64,000 bases of DNA from ATX-6F1 sp943369485 (GTDB lineage Bacteria > Cyanobacteriota > Cyanobacteriia > PCC-6307 > Cyanobiaceae). Made by a program: the position numbers and the translations under genes. The DNA lies in the NCBI GenBank assembly GCA_943369485.1, contig CALRNH020000004.1:62001-126000 (forward strand), written 5' to 3'. Of this stretch, positions 34,266 to 42,594 are shown in pieces. The notes below the pieces were generated by a model. It made no database searches. It had not been told where the DNA came from and saw only the letters and a program-made list of their open reading frames with translations. Every line of letters begins with the position of its first letter. The first letter of the stretch is position 1.

Positions 34266-35401
34266 GTTCCTTCCCCGCCAATCCTGGAGCTCCGTTGGGG
34301 GCTTCGCCTGTGGCCCCGTTGAAGGTGGCGATCGCCGGCTTGGGTTTCGGCGAGAAGGTACACCTGCCGGCCCTGCGGGATCAGCCGCTCACCGAGCCGG
34401 TGGCCCTCTGGCATCCACGCGCCGAGCGGCTGGAGGCCGCCTGCCGCGCCGCCGAGTTGCCCGGTTTCAGCGATTTCGACGCCCTGCTTGAGGATCCGGC
34501 GATCGAGGCCCTGGTGATCGCCACGCCCCCGGCCGTGCGCTTCGAACTGGCCCGCCGGGCCCTGGAGGCTGGCAAGCACCTGTTGCTGGAAAAACCCGTG
34601 GGCCTCGATGCCGGTCAGGTGGAGGAGATGCGGCGGCTGGCCCTGCGTCAGCGGTGCTGCGTGGCGGTGGATTTCGAGTACCGGGCGGTGCCGGTGTTCC
34701 AGCAGCTCAAGGCCCTGCTGGAGGAAGGCACCCTGGGGGAGCCTTGGCTGGTGAAGCTCGACTGGCTCATGGGCAGCCGCAGCGACGCCAGCCGCCCCTG
34801 GAACTGGTATGCCCAGGCGGACGAGGGCGGCGGCGTGATCGGCTCCCTGGGCAGCCACGCCTTCGACACCCTGCACTGGTTGATCGGCCCCACCCTGGAG
34901 CTGTCGGCCACCACCCGGGTGGCGATCCCCGAGCGGCCGTTGCCCGATGGCTCTGGCCTGATGGCCGCTGTCGATGCCGAGGACATTGCCCTGGCTCAGC
35001 TCAGCCTCGAGGCAGGAGCGAATGGAATCGTGCCGGCCCAGGTGAACCTGGCGGCGGTGACACGGCGGGGGCGGGGCTACTGGATCGAGCTCTACGGCAG
35101 TGAGGCCACCCTGGTGCTGGGATCTGACAACCAGGCCGATTATGTGCACGGCTTTCAGCTCTGGATCTCCCGCGGCGGTGAGCCCCTCTTGAGCGTGACC
35201 CCCGATCCGGCCCTGGCCTTCGCGCGCACCTGGGTGGATGGGCGGATCGCCCCGGTGCGGCGGCTGCTGGGCTGGTGGGCCGAGGCCGTCCGCGATGATC
35301 GGCCCATGGTGCCGGGTCTGGCGGAGGCGGCCCTGAGCCAGCGCTGCTGCGATGCCGCCCAGCGTTCCGCCGCCAGCGGCCTGCGGGAACGGCTGGTCTG
35401 A
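34262..35401 (+). CDS. Gfo/Idh/MocA family oxidoreductase
   Basis: NAD(P)-dependent sugar or heme-type oxidoreductase, 379 aa. The Rossmann motif is VAIAGLGFGEKVHLPAL, followed by ATPPAVRFELARRAL and LLLEKPVGLDAGQ with the catalytic Lys. The C-terminal domain has VDFEYRAVPVFQQL, GGVIGSLGSHAFDTLHWL and ELYGSEATLVLGSDNQ. Substrate cannot be told from sequence. ATG at 34262 overlaps the upstream stop; a better match starts near residue 20. Confidence 0.85.
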   Translation: MSSFPANPGAPLGASPVAPLKVAIAGLGFGEKVHLPALRDQPLTEPVALWHPRAERLEAACRAAELPGFSDFDALLEDPAIEALVIATPPAVRFELARRALEAGKHLLLEKPVGLDAGQVEEMRRLALRQRCCVAVDFEYRAVPVFQQLKALLEEGTLGEPWLVKLDWLMGSRSDASRPWNWYAQADEGGGVIGSLGSHAFDTLHWLIGPTLELSATTRVAIPERPLPDGSGLMAAVDAEDIALAQLSLEAGANGIVPAQVNLAAVTRRGRGYWIELYGSEATLVLGSDNQADYVHGFQLWISRGGEPLLSVTPDPALAFARTWVDGRIAPVRRLLGWWAEAVRDDRPMVPGLAEAALSQRCCDAAQRSAASGLRERLV

Positions 35402-35509
35402 GTGACGCCCTCCATTCAGGGGGCTGATCCAGCGACCTCTCCAGGCCACCCCATGGCGACACTTTTCGCTGTCAGGGACTCCCTTGCAAGGGTTTGAAGG
35501 GGCATCGCC

Positions 35510-35650
35510 TAGACTCTCTGGCAGCCCCAACTAGGTCGGCGTTCAGCGCCGTTCAGGCCATCCAGGCGACCAAGCCTCCGGGTGAACGTCGTTCACCACG
35601 GCTGGCCTCATCCCTGCTCATCCCTCTTCACCCTCTCGAGGATTCTTCCC
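35510..35650 (+). promoter_or_regulatory. Leader of the aldolase gene with inverted repeat and possible -10
   Basis: TAGACT at 35510-35515 could be a -10 box (a TTGCAA lies 20 bases before it). A perfect palindrome GTGAAC-GTC-GTTCAC sits at 35582-35596, possibly an operator or a hairpin in the leader. Neither has direct evidence. Confidence 0.35.
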
Positions 35651-36724
35651 ATGGCGCTCGTTCCGCTTCGGCTGCTGCTTGACCATGCCGCAGAGAACGG
35701 CTATGGCATCCCTGCCTTCAACGTCAACAACCTGGAACAGGTGCAGTCGATCATGGAGGCTGCCAGTGAAACCGACAGCCCCGTGATCCTGCAGGCTTCC
35801 CGTGGGGCCCGCCAGTACGCCGGTGAGAACTTCCTGCGCCATCTGATCCTGGCGGCGGTTGAAACCTATCCCGACATCCCGGTGGTGATGCACCAGGACC
35901 ACGGCAACAGCGCCGCCACCTGCTTCGGTGCCGCCGCCAACGGCTTCACCTCGGTGATGATGGACGGTTCCCTGGAGGCGGACGCCAAGACCCCCGCCAG
36001 CTACGAGTACAACGTGGCCGTCACCAAGGAAGTGGTGGACGTGGCCCATGCCATCGGCGTGAGCGTCGAGGGCGAACTGGGTTGCCTGGGTTCCCTGGAG
36101 ACCGGCAAGGGAGAAGCCGAGGACGGCCACGGCTTTGAGGGGGCCCTCTCCCACGATCAGCTGCTCACCGATCCGGCCGAGGCGGCCGACTTCGTGGCGA
36201 AAACCAAGGTGGATGCCCTGGCGATCGCCATCGGCACCAGCCACGGGGCCTACAAATTCACCCGCAAGCCCACCGGCGAGGTGCTGGCCATCTCCCGGAT
36301 CGCCGAGATCCACAAGGCCATCCCGAACACCCACCTGGTGATGCACGGTTCTTCCTCCGTGCCCCAGGAATGGCTCGACATGATCAACAAGTACGGCGGC
36401 GCGATTCCCGAAACCTACGGGGTGCCTGTCGAGGAAATCCAGGAAGGCATCCGCAACGGTGTGCGCAAGATCAACATCGACACCGACAACCGCCTGGCCT
36501 TCACCGCGGCCGTGCGAGAAGCCGCCTTCAAGGATCCCTCCAACTTCGACCCCCGCCACTTCAACAAACCCGCCCGGGCCTACATGAAGCAGGTCTGCCT
36601 CGATCGCTATCAGCAGTTCTGGTGTGCCGGCAACGCCAGCAAGATCAAACAACGGGACATCAACTTCTACGCCGGCCTCTATGCCAAGGGTGCCCTTGAT
36701 CCGAAGACCGCGGTGGCCGTCTGA
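35651..36724 (+). CDS. fba: Fructose-bisphosphate aldolase, class II
   Basis: Calvin-cycle and gluconeogenic aldolase: joins DHAP and G3P (also forms sedoheptulose bisphosphate). 357 aa. Zinc and active-site residues are visible: MHQDHGNS, MMDGSLEADAKTP, VEGELGCLGSLE, IGTSHGAYKF, LVMHGSSSVPQEW, RKINIDTDNRLAFT. Tail YAKGALDPKTAVAV. ATG at 35651. It ends at a clear terminator (36781), so it is the last gene of its unit. Confidence 0.97.
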   Translation: MALVPLRLLLDHAAENGYGIPAFNVNNLEQVQSIMEAASETDSPVILQASRGARQYAGENFLRHLILAAVETYPDIPVVMHQDHGNSAATCFGAAANGFTSVMMDGSLEADAKTPASYEYNVAVTKEVVDVAHAIGVSVEGELGCLGSLETGKGEAEDGHGFEGALSHDQLLTDPAEAADFVAKTKVDALAIAIGTSHGAYKFTRKPTGEVLAISRIAEIHKAIPNTHLVMHGSSSVPQEWLDMINKYGGAIPETYGVPVEEIQEGIRNGVRKINIDTDNRLAFTAAVREAAFKDPSNFDPRHFNKPARAYMKQVCLDRYQQFWCAGNASKIKQRDINFYAGLYAKGALDPKTAVAV

Positions 36725-36734
36725 GTCGAACACC

Positions 36735-36776
36735 AGCCCCAAGCCCAAGGGGCGCAGCCCCAAGCCCAAGGGGCGT
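36735..36776. repeat. 21-bp tandem duplication before the aldolase terminator
   Basis: Two adjacent 21-base copies (36735-36755, 36756-36776), differing in the final base (C/T). Each has CCCC...GGGG complementarity. It sits between the aldolase stop and its terminator. Confidence 0.8.
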
Positions 36777-36780
36777 TTGA

Positions 36781-36801
36781 GGGGCCTTCGGGCCCCTTTT
36801 T
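36781..36801 (+). terminator. Rho-independent terminator of fba
   Basis: Six-base stem GGGGCC/GGCCCC closed by a TTCG tetraloop, followed by TTTTT, 57 bases beyond the fba stop and just before the convergent UPF0182 stop. Confidence 0.9.
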
Positions 36802-36820
36802 CATGGCGCAGGGGGCTTTC

Positions 36821-39685
36821 TCAGTGCGCTGGTTTGGCTGGCGTGGCCGCCTTCTCCAGGGCGGCGAATCCCTGGGTCTCCTGGGCCTTGAGCCCCACCA
36901 ACCGGGCCAGGGCGTCGTCGAGGCTGCGCTCCATCACAAACCGGCGACCATCGGTGACCACCACGCGCACCAGGGTGGGCAGATCGTTGTTCTTCGACTG
37001 CAGATAGATCGGCTCGACGTAGAGCAGACCCCGGCCTACCGGCAGCACGAGCATGTTGCCGTGGAAGAGCCGAGAACCCTGGCGGTTCCAGAGGCCGAAC
37101 TGATAGCTGATCACCGGGTCCTGCTCGATCAGGGCGGACACCTGCTGGGGCCCCAGCAGCAGCCGCTGCTGGGGGAAGCGCACCAGGACCTGGTCGCCGT
37201 AACGGGGAGGATCGTTGCGGACCGCCAGCCAACCCACCAGATTCGCCCGCTTCAGCGGCGAGAAGGGCAGCAGCAGCACGAACTCCGGCTTGCTCTCCCC
37301 CGGGAGCTGGAGGGTGGCCTGGTAGGGACGCACCGCCTTGTTGCTGGAGCCGTAGATCTCCAGCGGCACTGACCAGACATCGTCACCGTTGTAGAAGGTG
37401 CGCACGTCGGTGACGTGATAGCGCAGCAGACGCTCGGCCTGGATCGCGAACTGGCTCTGGGGCACCTGGATGTGACGCAACAGCGCTTTGGGCATTTGCT
37501 CCAGCGGCCGGAACAGTTCGGGGAAGGCCCGCCGCCAGGTGCGCAGGATCGGATCGGAGGCATCGCTCACGTAGAGCCAGACCTTCCCGTCGTGGGCATC
37601 CACCACCGCCTTCACCGGGTTGCGGAAGTAGCGAAGGCCCTCGGGGTTGGCGTCGGAGTACGGGTAACTGCGGCTGTTGGTGAAGCCGTCTAGCAGCCAG
37701 TACTGGTGCTGCCGAGGGTTGAAGCCGGTCTCTCCCTCCAGCCGTGCCGTCACCAGGTAAGGCTGGCTTTCGAAGTGCAGAAACGGCGCCAGGGCTTCCA
37801 CGCGCCGGTTCACCTGCCGCCGGATCAGGAGCCTTGAATCAGGGGTGATCGAGCCAGTGAACAACAGCCGGGGTTCCGGCAGGTAGGCCGCCGCCATCAA
37901 CCGTTCCAGGGGCGAGTGCAGGGGGATCCCGCCGCGGCCGTTGTAGTGGGTGTAGACGTTGAGTTCGCCGTCGGGGTAGTCGAACTCCCGCACCTGTGTC
38001 GGGGCGATGGCGTAGAGGGCTGGCGCGGAGCCGTAGTAGAGGCGGGGGCGGCCCACAGGCAGGGCCTGGCGCGCCTCCGCATCGCTGATGCCGAGCTCTG
38101 GGATGCCCTGGACCTGGCCCCCTCGACCGAGATCCTTGACGAAGAACTGGGGCAGTCCGTCGGGCCCGAAGGTGTTCACCGGCGAGACGGTGAAGCCGTA
38201 GCCGTGGGTGAACACCAGGTGGCGGTTGAGCCAGGTTCGTGCGTTTTTGGGCAGGGCGCCGCTGTCCAGCTCGCGGGCTGAGATCAACACCTGCTGGGCT
38301 CCTTTGCGCAGGGCGTCGTTATGCAGCCGGTAGCGGTCGACGGCCGCCGAGGGAAAGCTGTAGTAGAGCCGCAGCTGTTGCAGCTGACGGTTGGCGGCCA
38401 GCAGGGGCTCGCCGTCCCACAGCCGTATGTTGGCCAGGGTTCCCGGGGCCTCGGCCAGGTCTTCTGGCGTCAAGGCCTGGCGGGGGGCCAGCGTCTGCTC
38501 TTTGATCCCCTCCAGTCCGAAGGCGCGGCGCGTGGCGAGGATGCTGCGGCGAAGGTAGGGAGTTTCCACGACAAGCTCCCGCGGCTGCACCCAGAACCGC
38601 TGCACCAGAGGGGCCACCAGCCATTCGCTGATCGGCACCAACAGGAGCGTTCCCGCCAGGGGGAGCAAGGCGCCCCGCCGCAACCAGCCCTTCGGCAGCG
38701 GCACCAGCAGACCGAGGGCGGTGAGCAGCAGCAGCACCGCCAGCAGCAGCCGCAGGGGCAGACGCACGTGCAGATCCACGAAGCCGGCGCCCGAGGCCAC
38801 CCCGCTTCCCTGCACCATCAGTTCGAACGGTGCCAGGGCGGTGCCCAGGGCCGCCACCACCGCCAGCATGGCGATCTGGGGCTGGAGCACCTGTTGCTGC
38901 ACCTTGCTCAGGCCAGGGAAGGCCAGATCGCTCAGGCAGGTCCCTTCACTGAAGGTGAGCCAGAGGCAGCCCGCCAGCCCCACCGCCGCCTGGGCGAACA
39001 GCACACTCAGCAGCAATTTCAGAGCCGGCAACTGCAGCACCGTGAAGCTCAGGTCGAGGCCCACCAGAGGATCCCGTTCCCCGAAGGGCACCGCCAGCAG
39101 GGCCGGCAGCCAAAGGCTCCAGCCCCGCGCCAGGGCCGTGGCGGACCCCGCCAGGGCCGCCGCCAGGGCGATGCGCAGGGTGGTGAGCGGCCAGAGCAGC
39201 AGGGGTAGCAGCAGCCCGGCCGCCAGCGACAGGATCAACAGCCCATTGAGATCAGCCAGCACCGGCAGGCCGCTGATCACCCGACCGCTGAAGGGGGCCT
39301 CAATCAGGCCCCGAGCCTGCGCCATCAGATAGGTGAGGCCGCCGCTGAGCACCAGGAGCAGGGCAGCCAGCAGCAGGGATAACGACCAGCCCCGCAGCAC
39401 CAGCAGAGGGGCCGCCGGCAGCGCTTTGCCGACGGCCCCCCTGCGCAGGTGCCAGCAGCGTTGCAATTGCTGGAGCTGCAGGGGCACTCCCAGGCCCAGG
39501 ACCAGCACGAAGGCCCCGATCTGCAGCCACCAGCGCCGTACCAGCACCCCCTGGAAACCGAACTGCTGGGCCCACAGCCACTCGATCACCAGCCGGGACA
39601 GACCGAGGGCGAGGGGGACACAGGCGAGCAGTCCCAGGGCCGCGGCAATCCACGGGAACGGCCGGCGAAAGGGACGAAAAGCCAC
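36821..39685 (-). CDS. UPF0182 family large membrane protein
   Basis: 954 aa. About seven N-terminal membrane helices (1-330) are followed by a large soluble domain typical of UPF0182: QTLAPRQALTPEDLAEAPGT, NIRLWDGEPLLAANRQLQQL, YSFPSAAVDRYRL, FTHGYGFTVSPVN, FLHFESQPYLV and YLLDGFTNSRSYPYSD. The family is widespread in cyanobacteria and actinobacteria; function unknown. ATG at 39685. Convergent with fba and divergent from thrC. Confidence 0.93.
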   Translation of the reverse strand: MAFRPFRRPFPWIAAALGLLACVPLALGLSRLVIEWLWAQQFGFQGVLVRRWWLQIGAFVLVLGLGVPLQLQQLQRCWHLRRGAVGKALPAAPLLVLRGWSLSLLLAALLLVLSGGLTYLMAQARGLIEAPFSGRVISGLPVLADLNGLLILSLAAGLLLPLLLWPLTTLRIALAAALAGSATALARGWSLWLPALLAVPFGERDPLVGLDLSFTVLQLPALKLLLSVLFAQAAVGLAGCLWLTFSEGTCLSDLAFPGLSKVQQQVLQPQIAMLAVVAALGTALAPFELMVQGSGVASGAGFVDLHVRLPLRLLLAVLLLLTALGLLVPLPKGWLRRGALLPLAGTLLLVPISEWLVAPLVQRFWVQPRELVVETPYLRRSILATRRAFGLEGIKEQTLAPRQALTPEDLAEAPGTLANIRLWDGEPLLAANRQLQQLRLYYSFPSAAVDRYRLHNDALRKGAQQVLISARELDSGALPKNARTWLNRHLVFTHGYGFTVSPVNTFGPDGLPQFFVKDLGRGGQVQGIPELGISDAEARQALPVGRPRLYYGSAPALYAIAPTQVREFDYPDGELNVYTHYNGRGGIPLHSPLERLMAAAYLPEPRLLFTGSITPDSRLLIRRQVNRRVEALAPFLHFESQPYLVTARLEGETGFNPRQHQYWLLDGFTNSRSYPYSDANPEGLRYFRNPVKAVVDAHDGKVWLYVSDASDPILRTWRRAFPELFRPLEQMPKALLRHIQVPQSQFAIQAERLLRYHVTDVRTFYNGDDVWSVPLEIYGSSNKAVRPYQATLQLPGESKPEFVLLLPFSPLKRANLVGWLAVRNDPPRYGDQVLVRFPQQRLLLGPQQVSALIEQDPVISYQFGLWNRQGSRLFHGNMLVLPVGRGLLYVEPIYLQSKNNDLPTLVRVVVTDGRRFVMERSLDDALARLVGLKAQETQGFAALEKAATPAKPAH

Positions 39686-39742
39686 GCGGTGAGACTAGTT
39701 CGCGTCCCTCAGGGCGCAAGGGTCAACGAGGCTTCACTAATT

Positions 39743-39759
39743 CCGACCAATAAGGTCGG
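39743..39759. promoter_or_regulatory. Perfect inverted repeat between UPF0182 and thrC
   Basis: CCGACC-AATAA-GGTCGG: six-base arms, five-base spacer, in the 131-base divergent promoter region. It could be an operator or a small hairpin; no regulator can be named. Confidence 0.4.
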
Positions 39760-39816
39760 CTATTCAGGGTCAACCGAGAGAGCGCTGCTAGCGTCGGTCA
39801 ACTAAGACACGGGGAC

Positions 39817-41103
39817 GTGACGGCCACCCTCTCCCGCGCCACCTTCAAAGGCCTGCGCTGCAAGGAATGCGGCCATCCCTACGGAGCCACCGCCCGCCAT
39901 GTCTGTGAAGACGTCTGCTTCGGTCCGCTCGAGGTCGTCTACGACTACGACGCCATCCGAGCCCGCGTCAGCCGCGCCTCGATCGAAGCGGGCCCCGTCT
40001 CGATCTGGCGTTATCGCGACTTCCTGCCGATCGAGGGCGATCCGATCGATGTGGGCACCGGCTTCACCCCCTTGCTCCGGGCCAACCGCCTGGCCCGCCG
40101 CCTCGGCCTCAAGAAGCTCTACATCAAGAACGACGGCGTCAACTCCCCCACCCTCTCCTTCAAGGACAGGGTCGTGTCGGTGGCGCTCACCCGTGCCCGG
40201 GAGCTGGGCTTCTCCACGGTGAGCTGTGCCTCCACTGGCAACCTGGCCAACTCCACCGCCGCCATCGCCGCCTACGCCGGCCTCGAATGCTGCGTGTTCA
40301 TCCCCGCTGATCTGGAGTTGGGCAAGGTGCTCGGCACCTTGATCTACAACCCCACCTTGATGGCGGTGAAGGGCAACTATGACCAGGTCAACAGGCTCTG
40401 CTGCGAGGTGGCCAACACCTACGGCTGGGGTTTCGTCAACATCAACCTGCGCCCCTATTACTCCGAAGGCTCCAAGACCCTGGGCTACGAGGTGATCGAG
40501 CAACTGGGCTGGCAGCTGCCGGATCACATCGTGGCGCCGCTGGCCTCGGGATCCCTGTTCACCAAGATTCGCAAGGGTTTTGATGAATTCATCAAGGTGG
40601 GTCTGGTGGAGGAGAAGCCTGTGCGCTTCAGCGGTGCCCAGGCCGAGGGCTGCAGTCCGATCGCCCAGGCCTTCGCCGAGGGGCGCGATTTCATCACCCC
40701 GGTCAAGCCGAACACCATTGCCAAATCGATCGCCATCGGCAACCCCGCTGACGGTCCCTATGCCCTCGACATCGCCCGCTCCACGGGCGGCTCGATCGCC
40801 GCGGTCAGCGATGCCGAGATCGTGGCGGGGATCCAATTGCTGGCGGAAACCGAGGGGGTGTTCACTGAAACCGCCGGCGGCACCACCGTCGCTGTGCTCA
40901 AGAAGCTGGTGGAGCAGGGCAAGATCGACCCGGAGGAAACCACCGTCGTTTACATCACCGGCAACGGCCTCAAGACCACCGAGGCGATCACCTCGGCCGT
41001 GGGCGAACCGCTGACGATCGAACCGCAGCTGGCCAGCTTCAATGCGGCCTGGGAGCGGGCCCAGTCGCTGCAACGCGCCTCCTGGGAGCAAGTCACCTCC
41101 TGA
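39817..41103 (+). CDS. thrC: Threonine synthase
   Basis: PLP enzyme making threonine from O-phosphohomoserine. 428 aa. The N-terminal zinc-ribbon-like LRCKECGHPYGATARHVC is common in bacterial and plant threonine synthases. SPTLSFKDRVVS carries the PLP Lys. CASTGNLANSTAAIAAYAG, PLASGSLFTKI and GNPADGPYALDIARSTGG follow. GTG at 39817 was chosen because the zinc block begins 14 residues later. A hairpin (41112) lies downstream of the stop. Confidence 0.96.
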   Translation: MTATLSRATFKGLRCKECGHPYGATARHVCEDVCFGPLEVVYDYDAIRARVSRASIEAGPVSIWRYRDFLPIEGDPIDVGTGFTPLLRANRLARRLGLKKLYIKNDGVNSPTLSFKDRVVSVALTRARELGFSTVSCASTGNLANSTAAIAAYAGLECCVFIPADLELGKVLGTLIYNPTLMAVKGNYDQVNRLCCEVANTYGWGFVNINLRPYYSEGSKTLGYEVIEQLGWQLPDHIVAPLASGSLFTKIRKGFDEFIKVGLVEEKPVRFSGAQAEGCSPIAQAFAEGRDFITPVKPNTIAKSIAIGNPADGPYALDIARSTGGSIAAVSDAEIVAGIQLLAETEGVFTETAGGTTVAVLKKLVEQGKIDPEETTVVYITGNGLKTTEAITSAVGEPLTIEPQLASFNAAWERAQSLQRASWEQVTS

Positions 41104-41111
41104 ACGCCTCT

Positions 41112-41143
41112 GGCCAAGGGCACCAACCTTGGCGCCCTTGGCC
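41112..41143 (+). terminator. Stem-loop between thrC and the ThiS-like gene
   Basis: Ten-base perfect arms GGCCAAGGGC/GCCCTTGGCC with a 12-base loop, directly after the thrC stop. No T-run follows, so it may attenuate or stabilise RNA rather than fully terminate. Confidence 0.5.
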
Positions 41144-41177
41144 GATTCCCCCGTTGAACTTTCCCCACCTTGTTTCC

Positions 41178-41453
41178 ATGGCCGTTCAGGTTCTGATCCC
41201 CACCCCGCTGCAGAAGTACACCGCCGACCAGGCCAACGTGGCGATCGAGGCCAGTGATGTTGATGCGCTGATCAAGGCGCTTGAGACGAACTTCCCCGGC
41301 ATCCAGGATCGGCTCACCGATGAGAACGGCAAGCTTCGCCGCTTTCTCAACGTCTACGTCAACAGCGAGGACATCCGCTTCCTTGACAACCAATCCACTC
41401 CCCTCAAAGACGGCGATGAAGTGAGCATCGTGCCGGCCGTGGCTGGGGGCTGA
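41178..41453 (+). CDS. ThiS/MoaD-like sulfur-carrier protein
   Basis: 91 aa, ubiquitin-like fold: VQVLIPTPLQKYTADQ, DALIKALETNFPGI, LRRFLNVYVNSEDIRFLD, LKDGDEVSIVPAVAGG. The C-terminal Gly-Gly is the site adenylated and thiocarboxylated in MoaD, ThiS and CysO. Sitting directly after thrC it may, like mycobacterial CysO, serve amino-acid rather than cofactor synthesis (inference). ATG at 41178. Confidence 0.9.
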   Translation: MAVQVLIPTPLQKYTADQANVAIEASDVDALIKALETNFPGIQDRLTDENGKLRRFLNVYVNSEDIRFLDNQSTPLKDGDEVSIVPAVAGG

Positions 41454-41487
41454 ACCCGATCAGTGTCGAGCGACTGCGTTGAGACAC

Positions 41488-41520
41488 TGAGTCGAACCAG
41501 TGAGTCGAACCAGTGAGTCG
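41488..41520. repeat. 13-bp tandem repeat before the bicupin gene
   Basis: Unit TGAGTCGAACCAG occurs twice in full (41488-41500, 41501-41513) and then partly. Located in the ~150-base gap between the ThiS-like and bicupin genes. Confidence 0.75.
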
Positions 41521-41601
41521 GACAACCGTGTCGACCAGGTTGGCCGTCCGCTCCGGCTTCTGAGTCAATAGGCTCATTCCCCTATCCAAGCGGCTGGATC
41601 C

Positions 41602-42564
41602 ATGACCCAGGCACCTGAGGCAACGCATGCAGGGTCTGCCGCCTGCCCAGGGAGCGCCAAGGCCCTGGTGTTCGATTACCGCCAGGCGGCCAATCCGATC
41701 CGCCATGGCCTCACCGAGCCGATGAGCGAGCACCGCTGGGGCGCCGCACTCCATTCCCTTGGGCCCACGGGGGTGCTGCCCCTGGATCTCAGCGCCGAAC
41801 TGGGCTGCGTGGGTCCCGCCACCAGCCCGGCCCTCTCGGCGAACTTCATCCGCATCCTCGCCGGGGAGGCGATCGAGGCCAACGCCAACGCCACCAGCCA
41901 ACTCTTCTACGTCTGGCGTGGGGACGGCTGCTGCCGGCGCCAGGCGGATGGTCTCGGATCCGCGCTCAACCAGCCCTGGAACGCCGGCGATCTGTTCGTG
42001 CTTCCCGCCGGCGGCCCTGCCCGGCTGGAGGCCACCGCCGAGAGCGTTCTCTACTGGGTCCATGACGCTCCGCTGCTGAGCTTCCTGGGGGTCTCGGCCA
42101 CGGAAGCCCGGTTCGAGCCCACCCATTACCCCGGGCCCTGGCTCCGGCAGGAGCTGGAGACCCTCGCCGCTGATCCCTCCAGTGCCCGCAGCAACCGCCT
42201 CAGCCTGCTGCTGGCCAACCGTGACCTGCCCGCCAGCCGCACCGTGACCCACACCCTCTGGGCCATGCTCGGATTGGTGCCGGATGGAGCGGTTCAGCCC
42301 CCCCATCGCCACCAATCCGTGGCCCTGGATCTGGTGATCGACTGTGATCCCGGCTGCGCGACACTCTCGGGTTCGGAACTCAATGAGGACGGGACGATCC
42401 GCAACCCCGTGCGCATGGACTGGGAGCCCGGCGCCGCCTTCGTGACCCCCCCCGGCCTCTGGCACTCGCATGTCAATGAGAGCGGACGGAGCTCCATGCT
42501 CCTGCCGATTCAGGACGCCGGCCTTCACACCTACCTGCGCAGCCTGGACATCCGCTTCAGCTGA
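41602..42564 (+). CDS. Bicupin domain protein
   Basis: 320 aa. Two cupin halves: residues ~85-150 (NATSQLFYVWRGDGCC, WNAGDLFVLPAGG) and ~220-310 (VQPPHRHQSVALDLVI with His-x-His, then EPGAAFVTPPGLWHSHVN). The second half holds a plausible metal site; the layout resembles gentisate dioxygenase-type bicupins, but the reaction is not assigned. ATG at 41602. Confidence 0.78.
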   Translation: MTQAPEATHAGSAACPGSAKALVFDYRQAANPIRHGLTEPMSEHRWGAALHSLGPTGVLPLDLSAELGCVGPATSPALSANFIRILAGEAIEANANATSQLFYVWRGDGCCRRQADGLGSALNQPWNAGDLFVLPAGGPARLEATAESVLYWVHDAPLLSFLGVSATEARFEPTHYPGPWLRQELETLAADPSSARSNRLSLLLANRDLPASRTVTHTLWAMLGLVPDGAVQPPHRHQSVALDLVIDCDPGCATLSGSELNEDGTIRNPVRMDWEPGAAFVTPPGLWHSHVNESGRSSMLLPIQDAGLHTYLRSLDIRFS

Positions 42565-42594
42565 GGGCCGGTTGCCTGGAACGCTGCGGCAGCC

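Noticed and set aside
41488..41520. CRISPR-like repeats
   Set aside because: The units are 13 bases, directly adjacent with no spacers, and no cas genes are present.
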